From an uncultured Collinsella sp. (GTDB lineage Bacteria; Actinomycetota; Coriobacteriia; Coriobacteriales; Coriobacteriaceae), in NCBI GenBank assembly GCA_900751665.1, contig CAADSV010000223.1, positions 1 through 7,330 on the forward strand: a DNA stretch of 7,330 bases, in the 5' to 3' direction. The notes below the pieces were generated by a model. The model did no database searches. It had not been told where the DNA came from and saw only the letters and a list, made by a program, of their open reading frames with translations. The position numbers and the translations under genes were made by a program. Below, one piece after another: positions 1-5,825 of this stretch (the first letter of the stretch is position 1; the number at the start of each line of letters is the position of its first letter).

Positions 1-682
1 GCAGCCGCTCGGCCACGGCGTCGGCTATCCAGCGCGCCCCGTCGGCCGTGACCACCTCGATCGCCTCCCTCTGCTCATCCGTCAGCAGGTCGAGGAACTC
101 GTTGAGCCTGTCCTTCCCGTGGCCCCTGCAGGCCCACACGACCCTCCCGCGGTCGTGGTCCACCACGACGGTCATGTACCTCTGGCCCTTCTTGTAGCTC
201 GTCTCGTCGACGCCGATCCGGCGAAGCCCGTCGAGCCTGCCGCGCCCGTCGGCCTCCTCCAGCGACGCCTCGACGCGCGCGCAGATGCCCCCGACGGTGT
301 GCCAGTCGACGCGCGCCAGCTCGGCCAGGGCGCTGCGGCACATGTGCAGCGCGAGCCACGCGACCCAGTCCTCGAAGGCCGAGGCGAACCTGCTCGAGGC
401 GTACCTCGCCCAGGGGACGGGCGCGGTGCGCACGCCGTGCTCCGGGCAGCTGGCCCTGACGGGGGCGTGCTCCAGATAGCAGCGGGCGGCGCCGAGGTCG
501 GGCGCCCTCCAGCGCCTGGGCCCGAGCCTGTCGTAGGCGGCGCAGCGCCGCCCGCACACCGGGCACCTCGGCGCGGCCCTCCTGGGCCTCACGGAGACGA
601 TTATGGAATCGCCCTCGATTCTCGCTCCCTCGATTACGGTGCGCTCGAGCCCGAGCGCCCTTTTGAGTAGACTGTTCAGCAT
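1..682 (-). CDS. ISL3-family transposase, N-terminal 227 residues (3' end outside window)
   Basis: This is a DDE transposase that cuts and inserts its own element. The visible N-terminus reads MLNSLLKRALGLERTVIEGA. A zinc-finger of the zf-ISL3 type follows, with Cys40-Pro-Val-Cys43 and Cys79-Pro-Glu-His82. A probable helix-turn-helix lies near residues 117-137. The catalytic core then begins with IGVDETSYKKG (first acidic residue Asp159) and continues to VTADGARW (probable second Asp213). The third acidic residue should lie in the missing C-terminal half; full-length relatives are roughly 400 or more residues. The start at 682 is preferred because AAGGA sits 8 bases upstream (TCCTT at 691-695 on the plus strand). 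An in-frame ATG at 706 would add eight residues (MNARRNAA) but has a poorer ribosome site. The reading frame is intact throughout, so the element may be active. Confidence 0.88.
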   Translation of the reverse strand, partial: MLNSLLKRALGLERTVIEGARIEGDSIIVSVRPRRAAPRCPVCGRRCAAYDRLGPRRWRAPDLGAARCYLEHAPVRASCPEHGVRTAPVPWARYASSRFASAFEDWVAWLALHMCRSALAELARVDWHTVGGICARVEASLEEADGRGRLDGLRRIGVDETSYKKGQRYMTVVVDHDRGRVVWACRGHGKDRLNEFLDLLTDEQREAIEVVTADGARWIADAVAERL

Positions 683-779
683 GGCGGCGTTCCTTCGCGC
701 GTTCATTTTTTCTTTGGTCGGAAAACAACGATACGCGAGGCGCGCCGCCGCTGCTAGGCGGGCACTTTTACCGGGCGGC

Positions 780-805
780 TAACCCACACAAACCCCCGAA
801 GAGCC
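780..805. repeat. Terminal inverted repeat of the ISL3 element
   Basis: Read on the minus strand from 805, the sequence begins GGCTCTTCGGGGGTTTGTGT and continues to a GGGTTA near 780. The GGCTCTTC start is characteristic of ISL3-family termini. The matching repeat at the far end cannot be seen, so the length given is an estimate. Confidence 0.7.
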
Positions 806-1045
806 CGTTTTATCAGGTACTTTACGCCATCCTTGGAGGATCTGGCGGTAATGAAGCTCTATGCCTACCGTCCGAACGACATCGTCGATCTTCATAATCA
901 GGCATTCGTCGACCGACTTGATTGGGGACTGCTCGAACGGCTTATATTCGACGAGGGGGAGGCGCTGGCGTCGTCGCCTTCGGAGCGGAGTTATCAAGAG
1001 ATGGTCTGCGCATACAGGCAATACAAAAAGGAGGTGCTCGGTTGA
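806..1045 (+). pseudogene. C-terminal remnant of a DUF6036-like nucleotidyltransferase, cut by the insertion sequence
   Basis: An open frame starts at the insertion-sequence boundary and runs to a TGA at 1043-1045. It has no good start codon of its own near its beginning. Its start, RYFTPSLEDLAVMKLYAYRP followed by NDIVDL, resembles the C-terminal signature of nucleotidyltransferase-fold proteins of the DUF6036/AbiEii type: a 'P-x-x-L-x-x-x-K-L-x-A-x-R-x-x-D-x-x-D-L' stretch followed by an all-helical tail. The GS-x-D nucleotide-binding core expected further N-terminal is missing, so the fragment should be catalytically dead unless the front half survives beyond the element. Weak starts exist at TTG 833 and ATG 851, giving at most 70 residues. 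The stop overlaps the start of the next gene, so the pair was once translationally coupled. The family call rests on memory of the motif and is moderate. Confidence 0.6.
1029..1036 (+). promoter_or_regulatory. Strong ribosome binding site fixing a TTG start
   Basis: AGGAGGTG lies 5 bases before the TTG at 1042, inside the end of the preceding frame. It decides that the HTH gene starts at this TTG and not at the open frame's earliest ATG at 922, which has no comparable site. Confidence 0.8.
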
Positions 1046-1605
1046 ATCTGACCTTTGAGGGATTCTTAAAAGGCTATTGCCGAGAGCTATCCGGACAACA
1101 GTCGCTGAGTTTTAGAAAACTGGTTGAGCAGGCGATGACGGTTGCGCCGCGCGTGGCGGAGCCTCTGTTTTTGCTTGCTTTGGTGCAAGGAAAAGCTGAA
1201 TACGTTCTGGGTTTATCCGAGGGCTCGTGGATGGAAGAAAGTTACCGAGGCGTTTTGTCCTTGTACGGTCAAGCGGGTAGCATGGCGTCTCTATGCACCA
1301 AAAGTGAGCTCCCTAATCGTTATGCCAACGTTTGGCGTGCGTATAGAGCGGTGAAGGAAAAGCCAGTGGCGGACAGAAGGATCAACGCCCTGATGCGAAA
1401 AAGAACATTGGGGGCGCTAGAGGAATCGGGTGTAACGCGCTATGGCCTCTGCCGTGCTCTGCACCTGAATAAAGGAAACGTATACGCATACTTGGCCGGC
1501 GATGACTCAAAGGTGAGCAGGGAGACGGCACGCCGCATTATGGAATATGCGGAGGAGAGGGGCACCCAAGAAGGGGCCGGGCGCCCGGTGCGTGTGGCGG
1601 GGTAA
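1042..1605 (+). CDS. Helix-turn-helix protein, partner of the truncated nucleotidyltransferase (possible antitoxin)
   Basis: A 187-residue protein with no signal peptide or membrane segment, so cytoplasmic. The N-terminal two thirds (residues 1-115) appear mostly helical and I do not recognise them. The C-terminal part carries a likely Xre/Cro-type helix-turn-helix: residues 119-152 include ALEESGVTRYGLCRALHL and NKGNVYAYLAG, followed by a helix VSRETARRIMEYAEE. This suggests DNA binding, perhaps autorepression of the cassette. It starts at TTG, whose last bases form the stop of the gene before it (TTGA overlap), with an excellent ribosome site. Such tight coupling behind a nucleotidyltransferase-like gene is typical of toxin-antitoxin or abortive-infection pairs, so an antitoxin role is inferred, not shown. 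Base composition is AT-richer than rmuC and the genes after it, in line with horizontal arrival. Its original promoter probably lay upstream of the insertion sequence, so its present expression is uncertain. Confidence 0.8.
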   Translation: MNLTFEGFLKGYCRELSGQQSLSFRKLVEQAMTVAPRVAEPLFLLALVQGKAEYVLGLSEGSWMEESYRGVLSLYGQAGSMASLCTKSELPNRYANVWRAYRAVKEKPVADRRINALMRKRTLGALEESGVTRYGLCRALHLNKGNVYAYLAGDDSKVSRETARRIMEYAEERGTQEGAGRPVRVAG

Positions 1606-1656
1606 GATTGATCGCGGTTTTGATTGATGATCGATTGGGTTTGTTGGGCGGAGACT

Positions 1657-3012
1657 ATGTCTGCTATTGATATCGTGCTTGTTGTGATCGCCTTGGTGGC
1701 GGTGGGGGTTGCTGTGGCTTGTACCCTGCAGCTCAAGGGCCTTCGCGCCGAGCTGCGGGAGCGCGGCGATAGCGGGGCAGAGATGCTGGCTGCGCTCGAG
1801 CAGGCCAACAACGCGCTCGACACCCTCAACGTCGCGTTGGCAGAAACCCGCCGCACGGCAAACGCCATCGCGCAGCAGCAGACGACCGATGCGGCCGTAG
1901 AGCAGCAGCGCTACCTGACCATCGCGCGTGAGTTCTCGCAGGCTGGCGACCGTATGGATGACCTGCGCCGCGAGACGGCCCAACAGCTCGGTGCCAACCG
2001 CGAGGGCATCGAGCACCGCCTGGACAAGGTGCGCGAGACGGTCGATGCCCAGCTGGGTGCCATCCGCAAGGACAACAACGTGCAGCTCGATCAGATGCGC
2101 GCGACGGTGGACGAGAAGCTCTCTCGCACGCTCAACGACCGACTGTCGGCATCGTTTAAGCAGGTGAGCGACCAGCTCGAGGCCGTGTACAAGGGCCTGG
2201 GCGATATGCAATCTATCGCCACCGGCGTAGGCGACCTCAAGCGTGTGCTGGGCAATGTAAAAGCGCGCGGCATTTTGGGCGAGGTGCAGCTGGGTGCGAT
2301 CCTGGCGGACATCCTCACACCCGACCAGTATCTGGAAAACGTTGCCACCAGGCCCGGCGCCTCGGAGCGCGTTGAGTTTGCCGTCAAGCTGCCGGTAGAC
2401 GAGGGCGATCCCGTGCTGCTGCCGATTGACTCCAAATTCCCGGGCGATGCGTACGAGCACTTGCTCGACGCACAAGAGTCGGGTGATGCCGAGGCGGTGG
2501 CCACCGCGCGCAAGACGCTCGACGCCATGGTGAAGCGTGAGGCTAAGGACATCTGCGAAAAGTACCTGAGCGTGCCCGCGACGACCAATTTTGGCATCAT
2601 GTTCGTTCCGTTTGAGGGGCTGTACGCCGAGGTCGTCAGTCGCCCCGGGCTTATCGAGACCCTGGGCCGCGACTATCGCGTCAACGTTGCCGGCCCCAGC
2701 ACCATGGCGGCCATCCTCAACAGCCTGCAGATGAGCTACCAGACATTTAAGTTGCAAAAACGCACCGATGACGTGCTGCGCGTGCTCTCTGCCGTCAAGG
2801 CCGAGCTGCCGCGCTATCAGGCGGCGCTGCGCCGCGCCCAGCAGCAGATCGAGACCGCGGGTAAAACGGTCGAGGGCATCATCACCACGCGCACCAACGT
2901 TATGGAGCGCAAGCTCAAGGATATCGACGCGCTGGAAGATGCCGGGGAGGCCGACGAGATTTTGGGGCTCACGTCTGCGAGCCTGCCCGCAGACCAAAAA
3001 GACGAGGACTAG
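1657..3012 (+). CDS. rmuC: DNA recombination protein RmuC
   Basis: RmuC-family protein, 451 residues, close to the usual length. In E. coli, rmuC limits inversions between short inverted repeats; the protein has a nuclease-like fold but its biochemistry is poorly known. Residues 3-24 form one hydrophobic helix that probably anchors the protein in the membrane. Residues 28-175 are charged, Gln/Glu/Arg-rich and heptad-like, a long coiled coil. The conserved RmuC core follows, with GNVKARGILGEVQLGAIL (199-216), PIDSKFP (256-262), NFGIMFVPFEGLYAEV (311-326) and the stretch around AGPSTMAAILNSLQMSYQTF (345-364). A second coiled coil closes the core and the tail is acidic (DQKDED). The start at 1657 is preferred: GGAG precedes it, although only 3 bases away, and the membrane helix then begins at once. 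ATG 1627 in the same frame has no ribosome site. The gene follows the HTH gene by 51 bases but has typical host composition, so it marks the edge of the acquired cassette. Confidence 0.93.
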   Translation: MSAIDIVLVVIALVAVGVAVACTLQLKGLRAELRERGDSGAEMLAALEQANNALDTLNVALAETRRTANAIAQQQTTDAAVEQQRYLTIAREFSQAGDRMDDLRRETAQQLGANREGIEHRLDKVRETVDAQLGAIRKDNNVQLDQMRATVDEKLSRTLNDRLSASFKQVSDQLEAVYKGLGDMQSIATGVGDLKRVLGNVKARGILGEVQLGAILADILTPDQYLENVATRPGASERVEFAVKLPVDEGDPVLLPIDSKFPGDAYEHLLDAQESGDAEAVATARKTLDAMVKREAKDICEKYLSVPATTNFGIMFVPFEGLYAEVVSRPGLIETLGRDYRVNVAGPSTMAAILNSLQMSYQTFKLQKRTDDVLRVLSAVKAELPRYQAALRRAQQQIETAGKTVEGIITTRTNVMERKLKDIDALEDAGEADEILGLTSASLPADQKDED

Positions 3013-3072
3013 CTGCATCTGACGGCGGGGCGCCGACGTAAACGCGGGGCGCGGGCGCTTTTCGCGCCGTGC

Positions 3073-3103
3073 TTGCCTGAAGTGCGCTTTAGTGTGCAAC
3101 AAT
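3073..3103 (+). promoter_or_regulatory. Weak candidate promoter for the ABC transporter gene
   Basis: TTGCCT (3073-3078) and AACAAT (3098-3103) could serve as -35 and -10 boxes, each matching the consensus at four of six positions, with a long 19-base spacer. They sit in the 125-base gap after rmuC, 35 bases before the ABC start. Alternatively the gene is read through from rmuC. Confidence 0.22.
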
Positions 3104-3126
3104 GGCGTTTCGTCCTATCAGACGCG

Positions 3127-3132
3127 AAAGGA
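3127..3132 (+). promoter_or_regulatory. Ribosome binding site selecting the ABC transporter start
   Basis: AAAGGA ends 5 bases before ATG 3138. The in-frame ATG at 3102 lacks such a site, so the shorter protein is chosen. Confidence 0.7.
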
Positions 3133-3137
3133 AGCCC

Positions 3138-4940
3138 ATGTCTCAGAGAAGCACCAGTCCGCTCAAACGCTCCACCGTGCGCCGCACGCTGCGGCGTTTT
3201 TGGGACGTCACGCGCACGCAGCCGCTGATCGTCTTTCTTTCGGTGTTCTCGTCGGCGGGCTACATCTTTTTGCTCACGTTTGCCAACACCTATGTGATGG
3301 CCCTTATCGTCGACCGCGTTCAAGCCGGCCCCGTGGCGGGCGACCAGGTGTTTGAGGTCTTTGGCCCCTACATTCTGGCGCTCGTGCTCGTTAACCTGGT
3401 AGGCCAAATCCTCTCCAAGCTGCAGGACTACACCGTCTACAAGCTCGAGATTGCGGGCAACTATCACCTGGCGCGCCTGTGCTTCGACACGCTCTCCAAT
3501 CAATCCATGACATTCCACACCAGCCGCTTTGGCGGATCGCTCGTGAGCCAAACGAGCCGTTTTATGAGCGGCTACACGGGTCTGGTGGACGTGACGGTGT
3601 ATTCGCTCATTCCCACCATCACCTCGGTTGTCTGCACGGTAGCGGCGCTCGCTCCGGTGGTGCCGACGTTTACCGTGATCCTGGTGGGCATTATGGTCGT
3701 CTACATCGGGTTTGTCTGGCTTATGTATAAGCGCATCATGCCGCTTTCGGCCGCGACGTCCGCCGCGCAGAACAAGCTGTCGGGCGTGCTGTCCGACGCG
3801 GTCACGAATATCCTGGCCGTTAAGACCTGTGGGCGCGAGGACTTTGAGCGCGACCTGTTCGATGCTGCCGACCGCGCCGCGCGCGACGCCGAGACGGTTT
3901 CGATGCACGCCATGATGCAGCGCAACTTTACGACCTCGGGCCTTATCGTCATCACCATGGCCGTGGTGAGCGTGTTCGTCGCGGGCGGCAACGCGTGGTT
4001 TGACATTTCTGCCGGCGCGCTCGTCATGATCTTTACCTATACGTACAACCTCACCATGCGTTTGAACTACGTGAGCTCCATGATGCAGCGCATCAATCGC
4101 GCGCTGGGCGATGCGGCCGAGATGACGCGCGTGCTGGACGCGCCACGTCTGGTGGCAGACGACGCGAATGCCCCCGAGCTCAAGGTGGGCGAGGGCGCGA
4201 TTGATTTTGAGCACCTGAGCTTTGCATACCGTGACGCCGTGGCGGGCGAGAGCGTGTTCGACGACCTGACGCTCCATGTGGCGGCGGGCCAGCGCGTGGG
4301 CCTGGTGGGCAAATCGGGCTCGGGTAAGACGACGCTCACCAAGCTGCTGCTGCGCCTGGACGATGTGCAGGGCGGCCGCGTGCTCGTGGACGGCCAGGAT
4401 GTCTCGCGCTGCACGCAGCAGAGCCTGCGCCGCCAGGTTGCCTACGTGCCGCAGGAGGCGCTGCTGTTCCATCGCTCCATTCGCGAGAACATCGCCTACG
4501 GCCGCCCCGATGCCACCGACGAGCAGATCCGCGAGGCCGCGCGCTTGGCCAATGCCCTGGAGTTTATCGACCGCCTGCCCAGCGGCTTTGACACCATGGT
4601 GGGTGAGCGCGGCGTTAAGCTCTCGGGCGGCCAGCGCCAGCGCGTGGCTATCGCCCGCGCCATCCTCACCGACGCGCCGATCCTGGTGCTCGACGAGGCG
4701 ACCTCTGCCTTGGACAGCGAGTCCGAGGCGCTGGTGCAGGAGGCACTCGAGAATCTGATGCGCGGGCGTCCCTCCATTGTGGTGGCACCCCGCCTGTCCA
4801 CCGTGGCGGCGCTCGACCGCATCGTGGTACTGGCCGATGGCGAGATCGTCGAGGACGGCACGCACGCGCAACTTGTCGAGGCGGGCGGCGAATACGCAAG
4901 CCTGTGGAGCCGCCAGACCGGCGCATTTTTGGAGGCGTAA
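3138..4940 (+). CDS. ABC half-transporter (fused membrane and ATPase domains, exporter type) with altered H-loop
   Basis: A 600-residue exporter-type ABC protein; two copies, or one copy plus a partner, would form a transporter in the cytoplasmic membrane. Residues about 28-310 hold six likely membrane helices (near 28-50, 76-96, 152-172, 175-197, 266-283 and 288-306). The ATPase domain shows Walker A GKSGSGKTT (391-399), Q-loop Gln439 in YVPQE, signature LSGGQ (495-499), Walker B ILVLDE (515-520) with the catalytic Glu520, and the D-loop SALD (523-526). The switch histidine that normally follows, as in AHRLST, is replaced: the protein reads VVAPRLSTV with Pro551 (CCC at 4788-4790). That histidine is nearly invariant in this family and needed for ATP hydrolysis in studied members such as HlyB, so activity may be impaired or need a partner subunit. 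The frame is otherwise intact. The substrate cannot be read from the sequence; lipid, peptide and drug exporters all share this layout. No second half-transporter lies next to it in the window. Confidence 0.92.
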   Translation: MSQRSTSPLKRSTVRRTLRRFWDVTRTQPLIVFLSVFSSAGYIFLLTFANTYVMALIVDRVQAGPVAGDQVFEVFGPYILALVLVNLVGQILSKLQDYTVYKLEIAGNYHLARLCFDTLSNQSMTFHTSRFGGSLVSQTSRFMSGYTGLVDVTVYSLIPTITSVVCTVAALAPVVPTFTVILVGIMVVYIGFVWLMYKRIMPLSAATSAAQNKLSGVLSDAVTNILAVKTCGREDFERDLFDAADRAARDAETVSMHAMMQRNFTTSGLIVITMAVVSVFVAGGNAWFDISAGALVMIFTYTYNLTMRLNYVSSMMQRINRALGDAAEMTRVLDAPRLVADDANAPELKVGEGAIDFEHLSFAYRDAVAGESVFDDLTLHVAAGQRVGLVGKSGSGKTTLTKLLLRLDDVQGGRVLVDGQDVSRCTQQSLRRQVAYVPQEALLFHRSIRENIAYGRPDATDEQIREAARLANALEFIDRLPSGFDTMVGERGVKLSGGQRQRVAIARAILTDAPILVLDEATSALDSESEALVQEALENLMRGRPSIVVAPRLSTVAALDRIVVLADGEIVEDGTHAQLVEAGGEYASLWSRQTGAFLEA

Positions 4941-5003
4941 GTGTCCCGCACGTGGGACAATCGTGCCCATAGGTTTGTTATGCCGTAAAGCCAGGGAGTC
5001 GTT

Positions 5004-5669
5004 ATGCCACGCGAGACCAATGCCGCCAAACGCGAGCGCGCCATCGAGGTGTGCGAGCGCCTCAACCGTCGCTATGGCCCGGTCGAGTGCTTTTTGAACC
5101 ACGAGAATCCCTTTAAGCTGCTCATCGCGGTGCTGCTCTCGGCGCAGACGACCGACGCGCAGGTCAACAAGGTGACGCCGCAGCTGTTTTCCCGGTGGCC
5201 CACGCCCGAGGCCATGGCGGGGGCGAGCGTGGCCGATGTGGCCGATGCCATTAAGTCACTCGGCTTTTATAAGAGTAAGGCCAAGCACGCCGTGGAGGCC
5301 GCGCAGATGATCGTTGCCGACTACGGCGGCGAGGTGCCGGCCGACATGAAGGAACTCGTCAAACTGCCGGGTGTGGGACGCAAGACGGCGAACATCGTGC
5401 TCAACGTGGGGTATGGCATTGTGGAAGGCATCGCGGTGGATACGCACGTCAACCGCATTGCGCACCGCCTGATGCTGAGCCCCAAGACGCACGCCAAGGA
5501 GCCGCTCAAGACCGAGCAAGATCTGCTCAAGATCTTGCCGCTCGAGTACTGGGGGTCGGTCAACCACCAGTGGATCACCTTTGGCCGCGAGATCTGCGAC
5601 GCCCGCAAACCTAAGTGCGACGAGTGCCCGCTGGCAGACCTTTGTCCCAGCGTACGGGTGGTGCAATAG
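5004..5669 (+). CDS. nth: Endonuclease III (DNA glycosylase/AP lyase)
   Basis: Base-excision repair enzyme that removes oxidised pyrimidines from DNA and nicks the resulting abasic site; cytoplasmic. The protein is 221 residues, close to the E. coli enzyme at 211. The helix-hairpin-helix motif LPGVGRKTANIVLN (121-134) contains the catalytic Lys127, and IAVDTH contains the catalytic Asp146; these correspond to Lys120 and Asp138 of E. coli. The C-terminal iron-sulfur cluster ligands are complete: Cys198, Cys205, Cys208 and Cys214 with the standard 6-2-5 spacing. The N-terminal stretch with LLSAQTTDAQVNKV (44-57) is also typical. The start has AGGGAG 5 bases upstream. The gene follows the ABC gene by 63 bases and is followed by an AT-rich hairpin that may end its transcript. 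No residue expected of an active enzyme is missing. Confidence 0.96.
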   Translation: MPRETNAAKRERAIEVCERLNRRYGPVECFLNHENPFKLLIAVLLSAQTTDAQVNKVTPQLFSRWPTPEAMAGASVADVADAIKSLGFYKSKAKHAVEAAQMIVADYGGEVPADMKELVKLPGVGRKTANIVLNVGYGIVEGIAVDTHVNRIAHRLMLSPKTHAKEPLKTEQDLLKILPLEYWGSVNHQWITFGREICDARKPKCDECPLADLCPSVRVVQ

Positions 5670-5670
5670 C

Positions 5671-5697
5671 TTTTTGCAAACTTTTTTGCAAAAAAGT
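5671..5697 (+). terminator. AT-rich hairpin after nth, possible terminator
   Basis: Starting 2 bases after the nth stop codon, TTTTTGCAAA (5671-5680) pairs with TTTGCAAAAA (5685-5694) across a CTTT loop, a 10-bp stem. Overlapping it is a perfect 18-base palindrome, ACTTTTTTGCAAAAAAGT (5680-5697). There is no T-run after the stem on the plus strand and the stem has few GC pairs, so this is not a textbook terminator. Its position at the gene end is the main argument. Confidence 0.4.
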
Positions 5698-5716
5698 CTC
5701 AAACCTTAGATATAGC

Positions 5717-5732
5717 TTGGTTGCGCAACCAA
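5717..5732. promoter_or_regulatory. Perfect 16-base palindrome, candidate operator
   Basis: TTGGTTGCGCAACCAA is its own reverse complement. It ends 18 bases before the -10 box of the surface-protein gene, so it covers the place where the -35 box should be. That position suits a dimeric repressor or activator. No regulator is identified. Confidence 0.45.
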
Positions 5733-5750
5733 TTTAGGATTATTTCGGCT

Positions 5751-5756
5751 TATAAT
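5751..5756 (+). promoter_or_regulatory. -10 box of the surface-protein promoter
   Basis: TATAAT is a full consensus -10 hexamer in an AT-rich stretch, 69 bases before the ATG at 5826. No good -35 box lies 16-19 bases upstream (the region reads around AACCAATT), which hints that an activator is needed. A second overlapping candidate is GATAAT at 5757-5762. Confidence 0.55.
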
Positions 5757-5775
5757 GATAATGCAATTCAAATGC

Positions 5776-5803
5776 CTTCTTCTGCGAAGTGGTCGCGAAG
5801 AAG
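5776..5803 (+). promoter_or_regulatory. Leader hairpin of the surface-protein mRNA
   Basis: CTTCTTC (5776-5782) pairs with GAAGAAG (5797-5803), and inside it GCGA (5784-5787) pairs with TCGC (5793-5796), leaving one bulged T and a five-base loop. This 11-bp hairpin lies in the transcribed leader, 8 bases before the ribosome site. GTGGTCG (5789-5795) within it can instead pair perfectly with CGACCAC (5819-5825), directly before the start codon. The two folds exclude each other. Confidence 0.45.
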
Positions 5804-5825
5804 CAAGTCGGGAAAGGACGACCAC

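Larger units (their letters stand above)
1..805 (-). mobile_element. ISL3-family insertion sequence, one end (partial)
   Basis: This is the transposase-start end of an ISL3-family element; the other end lies outside the window. Two things show it: a transposase with the ISL3 zinc-finger and catalytic layout on the minus strand, and a terminal sequence that reads GGCTCTTCGGGGG inward from position 805, the GGCTCTTC style known for ISL3-family inverted repeats. About 120 bases separate that end from the transposase start. The element is clearly richer in GC than the cassette it borders, which suggests a separate origin. The outer boundary could be 805 or 806, because the base next to it is also G on the minus strand. 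ISL3 elements usually duplicate 8 target bases; the candidate copy here is 806-813, and its partner is out of view. The family is confident, the exact boundary less so. Confidence 0.85.

Noticed and set aside
75..728. Minus-strand open frame of 217 residues and a plus-strand frame of 183 residues (119-670)
   Set aside because: Both are low-complexity Arg/Ala/Pro-rich translations lying over the real transposase frame, caused by the very high GC content.
806..835. Outward promoter from the insertion-sequence end driving the HTH gene
   Set aside because: No -35/-10 pair with acceptable spacing was found across the boundary.
1606..1656. Repeated GATTGAT/GATCGATT elements before rmuC
   Set aside because: Short and irregular; no convincing promoter or hairpin could be built from them.
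3048..3068. GC-rich hairpin after rmuC (GGCGCG with CGCGCC)
   Set aside because: Short stem, no T-run after it, and such pairings are common by chance in sequence this rich in GC; too weak to call a terminator.
1507..3102. Minus-strand open frame of 531 residues opposite rmuC
   Set aside because: No recognisable motifs; it is the antisense shadow of a gene with strong codon bias, and the plus strand carries a clear RmuC.
4943..4958. Inverted repeat GTCCC-GCACGT-GGGAC between the ABC gene and nth
   Set aside because: Only five pairs, no T-run and no promoter boxes at proper spacing; could be an operator but nothing supports it.
3009..5102. Minus-strand open frame of 697 residues opposite the ABC transporter gene
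   Set aside because: His/Arg/Ala-rich antisense shadow; the plus strand has all ABC motifs.
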